This document shows positions 1 to 9,005 of a DNA stretch of 64,000 nt, in pieces (position 1 is the first letter of the stretch; every line of letters begins with the position of its first letter). The DNA is from Prevotella sp. oral taxon 376 (lineage in GTDB: Bacteria; Bacteroidota; Bacteroidia; Bacteroidales; Bacteroidaceae). The notes under the pieces are model-generated. The model saw nothing but the letters and a program-made list of their open reading frames with translations, made no database searches and was not told where the DNA came from. A program made the position numbers and the translations under genes. The DNA is taken from NCBI RefSeq assembly GCF_003043945.1, contig NZ_PYXG01000001.1, positions 1,283,501 to 1,347,500 of the forward strand, in the 5' to 3' direction.

Positions 1-1
1 T

Positions 2-253
2 ACCACCGTGGCATCGGTGGTGGGCAACCTCAAGGGCAAGGGTTATGTGGCGCAGAGTCGCAAGGGCAATACCTATTTATATAGTCCCGCCATTGCGGAG
101 AACGAGTATAAGAGCAAGTTCATGAGCGGATTCGTGCGCGACTACTTCCGGAATTCGTTCAAGGAGATGGTCTCCTTCTTTGCGAAGGACGAGAAGCTGT
201 CTCCACAGGACTTGCAGGATATCATCACCGAGATAGAGAAGGGAGGAAAATAA
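2..253 (+). CDS. BlaI/MecI-type transcriptional repressor, 3' part
   Basis: The reading frame runs open from the window edge, so the true start lies outside. The visible residues begin TTVASVVGNLKGKGYV and end in an acidic helical tail, which matches the end of the winged-helix recognition region plus the C-terminal dimerisation/cleavage segment of the BlaI/MecI/CopY family. Members bind operators before their own operon and are released when the partner M56 protease is activated. The stop is followed one base later by the ATG of exactly such a protease, which supports the assignment. What the pair senses here cannot be told; many Bacteroidota pairs are not beta-lactam linked. Confidence 0.8.
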   Translation, partial: TTVASVVGNLKGKGYVAQSRKGNTYLYSPAIAENEYKSKFMSGFVRDYFRNSFKEMVSFFAKDEKLSPQDLQDIITEIEKGGK

Positions 254-254
254 G

Positions 255-1517
255 ATGGCAGTCTATCTTTTGAAAGTCAATGTCCTGCTGATGCTGTTCT
301 ATGGCTTTTATCGGCTGATGCTGGGTCGTGATACCTTTTTCTCGTGGCGGCGCGGCGCGCTTCTTGCCGTCTACGGGCTTTCGGCAGGGCTTCCCTTGGT
401 GGACCTGAGCGGATGGATGCAGCAGCAGGAGGCCCTTGCCGCCCTTGCCGATGGATACACCCATGTATTCCTGCCGGCCGTAACCGTCTCTCCCAAGGCT
501 GCTGCGGCGCTGTCGGCGAGCCATGTGCTGTCCGGTCTCTGGGTGGCAGGCGTGGTGCTTCTGACGGTCAGGTTTCTCATCGGGCTCGGTTCCATCCTGC
601 GTCTGGCGCATACATGTCCGGCGGCGGAGGTGGACGGCGTGCGCATCAAGGAGCTGCGCCATTCGGAAAGTCCGTTTTCCTTCTTCCGGTGGATATTCGT
701 GAATCCCCAGGCGCAGGATGCCGACTCGTTGGCCGAGATCTTGATTCACGAGCAGACGCATGTCAGCCAGTGGCACTCCGTGGACATTATTCTCGGCGAG
801 CTCTTCACGATGTTCTGTTTCTTCAATCCCTTTACCTGGCTTCTGCGCAGGGAGGTGCGCGTCAATCTGGAATACCTTGCCGACGAGCGGGTGATCAGCG
901 AGGGCAGGGAAATCAAGTCTTATCAGTATCATCTCTTAGGACTGGCCTATCATAAGCATGTAGCTACACTATCCAATAACTTTAATGTTTTACCGATTAA
1001 AAAACGAATCAAAATGATGAACAAGAAGCGTTCCAAGGAATATGGCAAGTGGAAATACCTGCTGTTTGTGCCGGTGGCAGCCGTGCTGCTGATAGCGTGT
1101 AATCTGAACAAGAAATCCCAGAAATCTGCGGAGCAGACAGACTCTATGGCGGCGGTTGTAGTTGCGGATTCCGCGGATTCCGGTATGACGGCTTCCAAGG
1201 GGAAAGTCTTTGATGTAGCGGAACAGATGCCCCGATTCCCGGGCGGCAACGGGGAACTTATGTCCTACCTAAGTCGGAGTCTCCGGTATCCCGCGGCCGC
1301 ACAGAAGAAAAAGATTGAGGGCCGGGTCGTGGTGTCGTTTGTCGTCGGGCTTGACGGTTCTGTCAGCGATGTGAAAGTCGTGCGTCCCGTAGACCCGTTG
1401 CTTGATCGGGAGGCCGTGCGCGTGGTAGAGCGTATGCCCAAGTGGCAGCCTGGTAAGCAGGATGGGAAACCCGTCAGGGTGAGGTATAACATCCCGGTAT
1501 CGTTTAAACTTCAGTAG
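255..1517 (+). CDS. BlaR1-like M56 family membrane metallopeptidase with TonB C-terminal domain
   Basis: A 420-residue protein. The N-terminal membrane helices (about 1-25, 33-52, 90-112) lead to a zinc motif HEQTH at residues 165-169, with a downstream EYLADE (Glu206) as likely third ligand, as in M56 peptidases. A further helix near 268-282 ends in LLIACN. Residues about 335-420 form a TonB C-terminal (energy-transducer) fold, with PRFPGGNGEL followed by the RYP and GRVVVSF strands. This M56-TonB fusion is common in Bacteroidota and replaces the penicillin-sensor domain of classical BlaR1, so the signal is probably not beta-lactam. It starts 1 nt after the repressor stop, so the two are translationally coupled. 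The protease presumably inactivates that repressor. Confidence 0.85.
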   Translation: MAVYLLKVNVLLMLFYGFYRLMLGRDTFFSWRRGALLAVYGLSAGLPLVDLSGWMQQQEALAALADGYTHVFLPAVTVSPKAAAALSASHVLSGLWVAGVVLLTVRFLIGLGSILRLAHTCPAAEVDGVRIKELRHSESPFSFFRWIFVNPQAQDADSLAEILIHEQTHVSQWHSVDIILGELFTMFCFFNPFTWLLRREVRVNLEYLADERVISEGREIKSYQYHLLGLAYHKHVATLSNNFNVLPIKKRIKMMNKKRSKEYGKWKYLLFVPVAAVLLIACNLNKKSQKSAEQTDSMAAVVVADSADSGMTASKGKVFDVAEQMPRFPGGNGELMSYLSRSLRYPAAAQKKKIEGRVVVSFVVGLDGSVSDVKVVRPVDPLLDREAVRVVERMPKWQPGKQDGKPVRVRYNIPVSFKLQ

Positions 1518-1534
1518 GGCTATATGGTGTGATC

Positions 1535-2584
1535 ATGAATCAGTTCCCGATTTTCTTTTTCTGGTTCGTCTGCCTGCCCGTGTGGGCAGATGGGCAAAAC
1601 CTGGTGCAGAAAGGTGATAGCTGCATGGAGGCCTATGATACCTTCCATGCCCTGCAGTTCTATGAGGCCGCTTTCAGGGCGGATGGCAGCGTGGTCAACC
1701 GCCATAGGCTGGCTCATTGCTATTACAGGAGGCAGGCTTTTGCCAAGTGCATCGACCTGCTGAAACCCTTGGAGGATGATTCCGTGTCGCACCAGGGCTT
1801 GCGTGAGCTTTTCTACAGCTATCGTTTCTTGGACAATTCGGCGGCCCAGATCTATTGGGGAAACCAGCTCCTGAAGCGCTATCCGATGGACTCGGAGATG
1901 GTGGCGGAGATGGCGAGGACCTATAACCAGGCTATGCAGCCCCACAAGGCGTTTGCCCTGACGGCGAGATACGGGCTGAAAGACAGCAGCGACATCGCCG
2001 TAAACCGCCAAATGGGCGATGCCTGTTTCCTGAATAAGCAATATCAGCTGGCGGCTGAGATTTACTCCCGACTTGTGGGCTTGGGCGACAGCACTTACTC
2101 GGTGTGCTATTCGCTGGGCATCTGTTACCAGCAATTGAAGCGTCCGGACCAGGCCCTGCCATGGCTGAAGCGGGCTGTTGCCGTCAGCGATTCCACCAAG
2201 GCCGGTGCCTTATACTATCTTGGGTATGTGGCCAACGACCTGAAACAGCCGGAGGAGGCTCTCCGCTGCTTCAAGAAGGCTTACGGACTGCTGGAACCCG
2301 AGCCGTCGCAGATGTTCAATGTCGTGCGCGGACAAGCGGAGAGCTATTTCCAACTGGGCCGCTACAAGGATGCTTCCGATGCCTTCAAGGATGCGCTGAA
2401 ATACGATGCGGGTTCCATCACCTCCTATTATTATCTGGCTTATTGCTATCAGCAGATGGACGACAGGGAGAACGCCGTCGTCAATTACAACATCTTCATG
2501 AGCATGGCCAGGGTGATAGAGAGGAAGACCGATGACCTGAAAGAGCTCATGGGGTATGCCCAGAGCTATCTTTCTCGGAAGTGA
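1535..2584 (+). CDS. Secreted TPR-repeat protein
   Basis: About 349 residues. The frame can also open at a GTG at 1529; I prefer the ATG at 1535 because it begins directly with a signal peptide (MNQFPIFFFWFVCLPVWA). The rest is helical, with repeated TPR-like units such as YSLGICYQQLKRPDQALPWL, YYLGYVANDLKQPEEALRCF and YYLAYCYQQMDDRENAVVNY. TPR proteins act as scaffolds; no catalytic motif is visible. It lies 17 nt after the M56-TonB gene and is probably the third gene of the blaI-like operon, a common arrangement in Bacteroidota. It is followed by a perfect hairpin that probably ends the operon. Confidence 0.75.
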   Translation: MNQFPIFFFWFVCLPVWADGQNLVQKGDSCMEAYDTFHALQFYEAAFRADGSVVNRHRLAHCYYRRQAFAKCIDLLKPLEDDSVSHQGLRELFYSYRFLDNSAAQIYWGNQLLKRYPMDSEMVAEMARTYNQAMQPHKAFALTARYGLKDSSDIAVNRQMGDACFLNKQYQLAAEIYSRLVGLGDSTYSVCYSLGICYQQLKRPDQALPWLKRAVAVSDSTKAGALYYLGYVANDLKQPEEALRCFKKAYGLLEPEPSQMFNVVRGQAESYFQLGRYKDASDAFKDALKYDAGSITSYYYLAYCYQQMDDRENAVVNYNIFMSMARVIERKTDDLKELMGYAQSYLSRK

Positions 2585-2608
2585 GAAGGGTGAAGGGAGA
2601 GCCTTCGA

Positions 2609-2659
2609 TTGAAGTGAACCCCGAAAGTTTTTCAGTCTAACTTTCGGGGTTCACTTCAA
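2609..2659. terminator. Perfect 21-bp inverted repeat, probable operon-end hairpin
   Basis: Arms 2609-2629 and 2639-2659 are exact reverse complements with a 9-nt loop, and begin 24 nt after the TPR stop. The core is GAACCCCGAAAGTT / AACTTTCGGGGTTC. No clean U-tract follows, so it may act as a structural 3' end or be a dispersed palindromic element. Confidence 0.6.
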
Positions 2660-2774
2660 ATCCGTGTCCTGTTTTTGGCAGAAGGCTTTGTGAACAAACA
2701 ACAATACGGCAGGCATAACCTGATGCAATGAATGGTTTTGCTAAGTGTGAGTGGTGTTGCGACATACTGAATTT

Positions 2775-3233
2775 TCAATAAAATAGTACAAGTAAAAGAT
2801 AAGCAGTAAATTTGTTTTCTGTCTCCAATATTGCTAACTTTGCCCCTATAAACATAAATCTATGAAGTTCCAGATATGGGAAGAGTGCGAAATCCAACGG
2901 CGTGAAGCCCGACATATATATTGTCCAAGGGTCGTGTTCCGACGCCCCGAACGACAAAGGGGTGCCTGGAGGCAGAATGATGAACTGGTTAGCGCGTATC
3001 ATATAGCGCTGCCCGATAATCTCGCACCACCCCTCGCCATCGGTGCAGTATATGAGCATGGCATAGTCTACTCCCTGCGGTTTCTGCACGAAGTGGTACT
3101 TCACACGGGGGAAGAAACCTATCTTGCGCAGATAGAGTTGCCCGATTATCGGATCCTTGGCATATTCGGCAAGCTTCGTGTCGGAGAGGGATATGAGTCG
3201 CTGGCTCTTGAAGCCTTCCTTTATTCTTATCAT
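2775..3233 (-). pseudogene. AraC-family regulator, N-terminal fragment
   Basis: From the ATG at 3233 the frame encodes about 115 residues typical of the cupin-like sensory domain of AraC regulators (MIRIKEGFKSQRLISLSDTK, then FPRVKYHFVQKPQG, ILPPGTPLSFGASEHDPWTIY). After WTIY the similarity I can recognise stops, and the frame runs through promoter-like DNA to a stop near 2775. No DNA-binding HTH domain follows, whereas family members are near 290 residues. I read this as a broken regulator that once sat divergent from the glycosidase gene at 3276. Confidence 0.7.
2811..2842 (+). promoter_or_regulatory. Bacteroidota promoter pointing into an antisense frame
   Basis: TTTG at 2811-2814, a 20-bp spacer and TAACTTTG at 2835-2842 match the consensus exactly. 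An ATG follows at 2862, but the downstream frame is only the antisense of an araC fragment. The promoter seems to have been separated from its original gene by a rearrangement. Confidence 0.6.
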
Positions 3234-3275
3234 AGCTGCAAAATTAATATGAAACAATAAAATAAACGAAACAAC

Positions 3276-4583
3276 ATGAAAAAAAACTTCTTAAGCTTAT
3301 TGGCAGCTGGCATCATGCTCTTTGCATCTGTCCAAACTGGAACTGCCGACAACTCTGCCGACAACCGACAGCTTGCCGAGACAATCCTTAACGACAAGTC
3401 GTTTGACGAAGTGGTGGTACTCGCACAGAAACTACTCTCTAAGGGATTCAACGCCGGAAGCGGATATTCTCAGGTGTGGTGTCGAGACATGAATACCTTC
3501 ATAGAGGCTGCCCTCGATGTGGTGCCGCACAAGGATGTGCGCGAGGCGCTGTTGCTGTTCTTTGCACTGCAGCAGCCCAATGGTGAGACCATAGACGGAT
3601 ATGTAACGAAAGACCAGTTCAATTGGGGGGACGACCATGCCTACTACTCCGGTCTTGCGCCCAATCATGTGGCGTTTAAGAATACCGTCGAGACTGACCA
3701 GGAGACATCTACCATTCAAGCTCTCGCCAAGTATATCCGAAAGACGGGCGACCGTCAGATTCTTCAGCAGAAGGTGGGCGACCGCACCGTCACCGAGCGC
3801 ATACACGACATGATAAGCTTCCTCTTGAAAGAGAAGTACAGCGGGAAGTACGGACTCATCTACGGAGCCACGACTGCTGATTGGGGCGATGTGCAACCAC
3901 ACAGCGACGATGTGGTGGACATCAATAAGGACACTCGTTTCGCCATAGATGTCTACGACAATGCCATGCTCATCATCGCCCTCGATGACATGAGGGAGAT
4001 GGGCATCGCCACAAAGGACGACATGAAACTCAGACGGAGCATCGCAAAGAATGTACGCAAGTATCTTTGGGACAAGAAACGCCAGAAAATACGCCCTCAC
4101 ATGTATCTCGGAGAATCGCCAATTCCCGCCGATTTCAATGAGGAAGAGGTCTACTATCACGGCGGTACGGCGATAGCCATTGAGGCTGGGCTTCTCTCAA
4201 AGAGGGAGATCGCCACTGTCAACCGGACTATGTTGCGCAATGTTAAGGCTTCAGGTATGCCGAGTATCGGTCTGACCATATATCCTGTCTATCCGAAGGG
4301 GTTTTTCCATGGCGGCATGGCTGACGCATATGTCTATCAGAACGGCGGCGACTGGACATGGTTCGGTGGACGGATGATACAGCAACTCATCCGTAACGGC
4401 TATGTAAGGGAGGCTTACGACGAGGTGCGCCCGATGATCGACCGCGTTGTCAAGAACCAAGATTTCTACGAGTGGTATGGTCCGGGCAATAAACCCAGCG
4501 GTTCGGGAGCGTTCAAAGGTTTGGCCGGTGTACTTGTGAAGGCAATTGAAATGTTCAGGGAATGGAGTAAAAATAAGCGATAA
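3276..4583 (+). CDS. Secreted six-hairpin glycosidase-like protein
   Basis: 435 residues with an N-terminal signal peptide (about 1-24, ending near TGTADN). The body has an alternating helical character and motifs such as SQVWCRDMNTFIEAAL (about 65-80), ETDQETS, TTADWGDVQ and YQNGGDWTWFGGRM, resembling (alpha/alpha)6-barrel carbohydrate-active enzymes. Exact family and substrate are not clear from the sequence. Asp/Glu residues in WCRD, ETDQE and DWGD could be catalytic. The gene stands alone with no SusC/D pair, between fragments of two regulators, so the original locus is degraded. An unrelated six-hairpin protein without catalysis is possible. Confidence 0.55.
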   Translation: MKKNFLSLLAAGIMLFASVQTGTADNSADNRQLAETILNDKSFDEVVVLAQKLLSKGFNAGSGYSQVWCRDMNTFIEAALDVVPHKDVREALLLFFALQQPNGETIDGYVTKDQFNWGDDHAYYSGLAPNHVAFKNTVETDQETSTIQALAKYIRKTGDRQILQQKVGDRTVTERIHDMISFLLKEKYSGKYGLIYGATTADWGDVQPHSDDVVDINKDTRFAIDVYDNAMLIIALDDMREMGIATKDDMKLRRSIAKNVRKYLWDKKRQKIRPHMYLGESPIPADFNEEEVYYHGGTAIAIEAGLLSKREIATVNRTMLRNVKASGMPSIGLTIYPVYPKGFFHGGMADAYVYQNGGDWTWFGGRMIQQLIRNGYVREAYDEVRPMIDRVVKNQDFYEWYGPGNKPSGSGAFKGLAGVLVKAIEMFREWSKNKR

Positions 4584-4616
4584 AGACGCTTTGCTTCCAG
4601 CATGACGCCAATCGGT

Positions 4617-4778
4617 TTAGAATGTTACGATAAAGTTGTGCCGTTTATCTTCATAGTGGTAGGAGATATCCCAATGGTGGGAGTCGCAAATCGATCTCAC
4701 AATGGCGAGCCCCAAGCCATTGCCTTTTTGAGTCTCTTCTCGGACTTGATGCTCTGTCAAGCGTTCTTGGCGATAAAA
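4617..4778 (-). pseudogene. Histidine kinase, C-terminal fragment
   Basis: Minus-strand residues FYRQERLTEHQVREETQ followed by KGNGLGLAIVRSICDSH are the G1/G2 ATP-lid part of a histidine kinase HATPase_c domain, ending normally at a stop. Nothing resembling the dimerisation helix or sensor lies upstream: the frame starts inside the promoter region of the next gene. This is the last ~55 codons of a lost sensor kinase. Confidence 0.7.
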
Positions 4779-4850
4779 GGCTGATAAAAACCAAAACTTT
4801 AGTTTTGTGCCCAAAAGCGAAACCATTATAAAACAAAGTATGGAAAATTC

Positions 4851-4881
4851 TTGATTATATGACCGAAAAACTATAATTTTG
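4851..4881 (+). promoter_or_regulatory. Promoter of the outer-membrane beta-barrel gene
   Basis: TTG at 4851-4853, a 20-bp spacer and TAATTTTG at 4874-4881 fit the Bacteroidota -33/-7 pattern, 27 nt before the ATG at 4908. Confidence 0.6.
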
Positions 4882-4907
4882 TACGGATTTTAATAAAACA
4901 ACTTCTT

Positions 4908-5690
4908 ATGAAAAAGCTTGTATTAACGCTGATGTTGTTTTGCGGTCTTGCAGCTTGGGCGCAGCAGAAGCCCCGAACCTGGTCGATAACGCCTAAAATC
5001 GGGCTGAATATTTCCAGTCCGACCAATCATCCTCCCTTCTACATAGGCACTGTGATAAAAGAAATCATATCAGACGGCGGAACGATACACCAAGCTGGTT
5101 TTTCCATGAATCGTTACACGATGACAACGGCAACCGCCATCAAGTCGGGTTGGGCCGGTGGCGTGGAAGTGCAGTACCAATTCAATTCGAGATTAGGCAT
5201 ATCATTGGGCGCTTACTATAGTCAGCAGGGCGTGAGATACGACAACATAGCTCTTGGCGATGTGCCCTTGCCGGATGGCCAGGAGCCTATCAAGCTGGGC
5301 ATAGCCAAGCAAATGAACGCAAAGACAGACTATATCACCATGTCAATTCTGCTCAACTGCTATGTGTACAAGGGCCTGGCACTAAAGGTTGGCTTGCAAC
5401 CGGCCTACAATGTGGTGGCAGAGGCCCGGGCTGATTTGGACGCGGAAGTGAGAGAAGGCTATTGGATAAAAATGCAGGCAGGCATGGCAGAGGTTCATAA
5501 GTTGGATGTAACCGTCCCTGTGGGTCTCTCTTATGATTTTCCGAACGGTTTGGTGGTCGACCTGCGCTATCATACGGGTATTGGCAACCTGTACTCCTCG
5601 GGATGGGAAGGATTAGGAGCGCGTGAAAATAAGCCCAAGAGCCGTACGAGCATGTTCCAACTGACCGTGGGTTATAAATTCGAGCTGTGA
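4908..5690 (+). CDS. PorT-family-like outer membrane beta-barrel protein
   Basis: 260 residues. The first 18 form a signal peptide ending AAWAQ. The mature part alternates short hydrophobic/aromatic strands (WSITPKIGLNIS, GGVEVQYQFNSRLGISLGAY, LVVDLRYHTGIGNLY) and ends in an aromatic-rich last strand, MFQLTVGYKFEL, typical of small Bacteroidota outer-membrane barrels (OMP_b-brl_2). No plug or OmpA domain is present. It is monocistronic with its own promoter. Function is unknown; such proteins range from adhesins to membrane stabilisers. Confidence 0.7.
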   Translation: MKKLVLTLMLFCGLAAWAQQKPRTWSITPKIGLNISSPTNHPPFYIGTVIKEIISDGGTIHQAGFSMNRYTMTTATAIKSGWAGGVEVQYQFNSRLGISLGAYYSQQGVRYDNIALGDVPLPDGQEPIKLGIAKQMNAKTDYITMSILLNCYVYKGLALKVGLQPAYNVVAEARADLDAEVREGYWIKMQAGMAEVHKLDVTVPVGLSYDFPNGLVVDLRYHTGIGNLYSSGWEGLGARENKPKSRTSMFQLTVGYKFEL

Positions 5691-5799
5691 GCGTTTGCGC
5701 GTCCTTGCCCCCTTTCGCTCCTCATTGAAACCTCCTTATTAGGTAGACAAAAAGAACATTTTATAATCAAAGCGCTGTTTTTTACAGCCGATCAAATAA

Positions 5800-7878
5800 A
5801 TGGATATGAAAAAGAAAAAACAAACTGAGTTCCGCAACCCGCTTTATCTTATTGAATGTAGATTTCTGAAACTCTACTTGGTATTAGGATTTTTACTCCG
5901 TATAGTGCTGATGCTGGCATCGCCGGCCGATGCCTCGTTCACGATGGGTGAAACCATACGATTGCTGGGTGTGGGAATCTTGTCTGATTTCGGTATGGGT
6001 ATCCTGCTTCTCATTCCTCTTCAGATTTTCTATCTGGGGCTGAATGAGTGGAAGTACAATCGTGTTGCCGGCTGGGTAATCGAAGTCCTGATCGCTTCCG
6101 CCCTAATTTATGTATGCTGTTTCCATTCCATCTTTGACGAATATGGCGGTGGCGCGCCGAAGATTGCCAAGATATTCATAGGCTGGAAGCTCCTGAGTTT
6201 CACGCTGCGCTTTCTCATTCCCAAGATAAGAGAGGCATGGCGACGCGTCACGCTCTATACTACCTGGGGTGTTTACGTATTCCTTTTCCTTTGTGTTACA
6301 GCGGGTGAAATCATCTTCTGGCAAGAGTTTGGCGTTCGATACAACTTTATAGCCGTGGATTATCTGGTCTATACGCATGAGGTTATCGGCAATATCATGG
6401 AGTCCTATTCCATCGTTCCACTTCTCTTGTTGATCGTCATACTCACGGTAAGCATTATCCTATGGGACTCTCGCAAGCGAAGATTCAGACTTACAGGCCT
6501 CTATACGCCCCGACTGCTGGCTGTCCACTTGGCTATTTATGCCGCTTTTGCCGTTTGCTCCTACTTCATCCTGTGGGGAACACATAGCATGCAGAGCAAC
6601 AATCAGTATGTTACGCAGCTGGAGCAGAATGGGGCCTGCGACTTCGTCATCGCATTCCAAAGCAACAAGTTGGAGTATGATAAGTTCTACCCCATGCTGC
6701 CCAAACAGCAGGCTATCAGCATGTACCACAAGGAGGCAGAATTGAACGCGGATGGTAGCAAGACCATCGGAGACAGTATCACTACACGCCGCCCCAACAT
6801 TGTCCTCATCACGGTGGAGAGTCTCAGTGCAGACTTTCTCACCCGTTACGGCAACAAGCAACAACTCACACCGGAGCTTGATCGGCTGATGCAGAAGGGT
6901 TTGGTATTCGATCGTCTTTATGCGGCCGGCAACCGCACCGTCCGTGGTCTGGAGGCCCTGTCTCTCTGCGTACCGCCCAGTGCCGGCGAGAGTATCATCA
7001 AGCGCAAGGCCAACCGCATGGGAAGTCTGTCGGTAGGAAGCGTTTTAGGCAAGCTGGGATACCGCTGCCAGTTCTTCTATGGTGGCGACAGCTACTTTGA
7101 CAACATGGGCGACTTCTTCTCCCATAACGGTTATGAGGTGATCGACCGCAACGATATAGCAAGTAAGGACATCACCTTTGCCAACATTTGGGGCGTGTGC
7201 GATGAGGATATTTTCAAGAAGAGCTTGGAAACCTTCGACGCCAACACCCGAGACGGGAGCCCATTCTTTGCTCAAATCATGACTACGAGCAACCATCGCC
7301 CTTACACTTATCCTGCCGGACGCATCAAAGTGGAGGGAGATCCGAACACACGGGAAGCCGCCGTGAAATACACCGACTACGCCATCGGCAAATTCATCCG
7401 CGACGCGGCGCGCAAATCATGGTTCAACAACACCGTCTTCATTATCATTGCCGACCACTGCGCGTCCAGCGCGGGCAAGACTTCACTGCCGATAGACCGT
7501 TATCATATTCCCTGCATTGTCTACGCGCCGGCCATCGTGAAGTCACAGAAAGTGGAAAAGGTTTGTTCGCAGATAGATGTCATGCCGACCATCCTATCTC
7601 TGCTGCGCCTGAAAAGCCGTGTTCGGTTTACAGGACAGGACATTCTCTCTCCCACATTCCGTCCCCGTGCTTTCATGGCAACTTACCAAGACTTAGGTTA
7701 TCTGGAAGGGAACCGGCTTACAGTGTTATCCCCTGTCCGTGTCGTTCGGCAGTATTCAGTTCGCCCGCTCGGCGACGGCACTTATGACGAGCAACCCGTC
7801 AGCCAGCTTGACAATCATCTTGTACGCAAGGCACAGGCTTACTATCAATACATAAACCTTTATCTGAAAGCAAGATAA
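5800..7878 (+). CDS. LtaS/sulfatase-fold membrane phosphoglycerol transferase-like protein
   Basis: 692 residues. Five or so membrane helices span about residues 20-280, followed by an extracytoplasmic alkaline phosphatase/sulfatase-fold domain (about 325-640). PNIVLITVESLSADF holds the first metal-ligand Glu, GNRTVRGLE places the expected nucleophile Thr at residue 380, and IIADHCASS gives the Asp-His metal pair. This is the layout of LtaS/MdoB-type enzymes that move phosphoglycerol or phosphoethanolamine groups onto envelope polymers. In Bacteroidota the acceptor is unknown. ATGs at 5800 and 5806 are both possible. No operon partner is nearby. Confidence 0.8.
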   Translation: MDMKKKKQTEFRNPLYLIECRFLKLYLVLGFLLRIVLMLASPADASFTMGETIRLLGVGILSDFGMGILLLIPLQIFYLGLNEWKYNRVAGWVIEVLIASALIYVCCFHSIFDEYGGGAPKIAKIFIGWKLLSFTLRFLIPKIREAWRRVTLYTTWGVYVFLFLCVTAGEIIFWQEFGVRYNFIAVDYLVYTHEVIGNIMESYSIVPLLLLIVILTVSIILWDSRKRRFRLTGLYTPRLLAVHLAIYAAFAVCSYFILWGTHSMQSNNQYVTQLEQNGACDFVIAFQSNKLEYDKFYPMLPKQQAISMYHKEAELNADGSKTIGDSITTRRPNIVLITVESLSADFLTRYGNKQQLTPELDRLMQKGLVFDRLYAAGNRTVRGLEALSLCVPPSAGESIIKRKANRMGSLSVGSVLGKLGYRCQFFYGGDSYFDNMGDFFSHNGYEVIDRNDIASKDITFANIWGVCDEDIFKKSLETFDANTRDGSPFFAQIMTTSNHRPYTYPAGRIKVEGDPNTREAAVKYTDYAIGKFIRDAARKSWFNNTVFIIIADHCASSAGKTSLPIDRYHIPCIVYAPAIVKSQKVEKVCSQIDVMPTILSLLRLKSRVRFTGQDILSPTFRPRAFMATYQDLGYLEGNRLTVLSPVRVVRQYSVRPLGDGTYDEQPVSQLDNHLVRKAQAYYQYINLYLKAR

Positions 7879-8223
7879 AGGATATTATGTGTGAAAGAAT
7901 GATTATCGGGCAATATAAAACATAATTTTCTGTAGATATTTGGGATTTTGACCACAAACATACTCTCTCCCAAGTATCTACAGATTTGGTTGATAAGTTT
8001 GCATCCATAGCCATTCAGGAGCAAAAATATGACCAAAGAAAACCAAAAGAGACGGAAAAGCCGGATATCGATTTGCCTCCGTGATATTGCCAGAGGGTTA
8101 GACATGATGTTCCCGAAGATGGTTTTTCCCCATCTCTCTCACATGTTTACTCTATCGTGCATTTGGGCGTGAAGCCCCAGAGGCTGCATTAGGAGTCCGG
8201 CCAGACAGAAGATGGCATGATTT
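7879..8223. other. Intergenic region with no recognisable feature
   Basis: Between two convergent genes. Short frames here lack signal peptides, conserved motifs or promoters. A weak stem around 8120-8140 (gatggttt / ccatc) might serve as a terminator, but I cannot support a gene or RNA. Confidence 0.5.
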
Positions 8224-8889
8224 TTATTCTATATTCTCAAAAGTTACTCCACTGAATTCTTTCATCAAGCTGAGAATCTGAGAGTGATAGATATTGCGGC
8301 GAGCCTTGATTTCCATGGAGGCATGGTAGGTGATTCCGGCGGAATCCTGTTGTTTCTGCATACTGTAGGAGTCGATTTCGATGCCTTTTTGCCGCATTTC
8401 GTCAAGAGTCTGGACAATGTCTTCACCGGTAGAGGCAGTAAATGATATGTTCAAGCTTCGGTATCCGAGTTTTTGGATACCGATATTGAATGCTTCCAAA
8501 CAAATGAGTACCATGATGGTAGAGGCTGTGGCGAGTAAATAGAGCCCCGATCCGCAGGTCATGCCGATAGCGGCGGTTACCCAGAGCCCGGCTGCCGTGG
8601 TGAGTCCCCGTATTATATGTTTCTGTAGGATGATGGTCCCGGCACCGATAAAGCCGATGCCCGTTACCACCTGCGACGCGATGCGTGAAGGATCGAAGCT
8701 TGCCTGGTCGAGTTTGCTGAGCACAGCGTTGAATCCATACTGTGAGAGTATCATGAAGAGGGCACTGCCCAAGGCTACGAGAAAGTGGGTCCTGATACCG
8801 GCTTCCTTTGCCCTGTATTCGCGTTCCAAGCCGATGACGCTACCCAGAAGAACGGCAATGAAGAGGCGGAGAATGAATTCTGTAGTCAT
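8224..8889 (-). CDS. MgtC/SapB-family membrane protein
   Basis: 221 residues. The N-terminal half (1-130) has the classic MgtC pattern of helices: LFIAVLLGSVIGLEREYRAK, GIRTHFLVALGSALFM, then GIGFIGAGTIIL and GLTTAAGLWVTAAIGM. The C-terminal ~80 residues form a cytoplasmic ACT-like domain. Family members are linked to Mg2+ limitation and acid stress and can modulate F-type ATPase or phosphate uptake in pathogens; the exact role here is inferred. It is monocistronic, with a TATTTTTG -7 box on the minus strand at 8911-8918. Confidence 0.85.
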   Translation of the reverse strand: MTTEFILRLFIAVLLGSVIGLEREYRAKEAGIRTHFLVALGSALFMILSQYGFNAVLSKLDQASFDPSRIASQVVTGIGFIGAGTIILQKHIIRGLTTAAGLWVTAAIGMTCGSGLYLLATASTIMVLICLEAFNIGIQKLGYRSLNISFTASTGEDIVQTLDEMRQKGIEIDSYSMQKQQDSAGITYHASMEIKARRNIYHSQILSLMKEFSGVTFENIE

Positions 8890-8910
8890 ATTTTATAGTT
8901 TTAATCCACG

Positions 8911-8918
8911 CAAAAATA
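8911..8918 (-). promoter_or_regulatory. -7 box for the mgtC-like gene
   Basis: The minus strand reads TATTTTTG, 21 nt before the ATG at 8889. No clear TTTG -33 box is present, so the promoter may be weak or activator dependent. Confidence 0.45.
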
Positions 8919-8949
8919 AGAAATATAATTGTATTTGGGACACAACTCC

Positions 8950-8980
8950 TTGCTGTTTTTAAAAATTAATGTTATTTTTG
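8950..8980 (+). promoter_or_regulatory. pncB promoter
   Basis: TTG at 8950-8952, a 20-bp spacer and TATTTTTG at 8973-8980, 25 nt before the ATG at 9006. It lies back-to-back with the mgtC promoter. Confidence 0.6.
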
Positions 8981-9005
8981 CCAATAATATATCAAATTCA
9001 ATAGG

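Noticed and set aside
2862..3260. Plus-strand ORF of 132 codons behind a perfect promoter
   Set aside because: It is the antisense of the AraC-type fragment; its protein has no family features. Only the promoter is kept.
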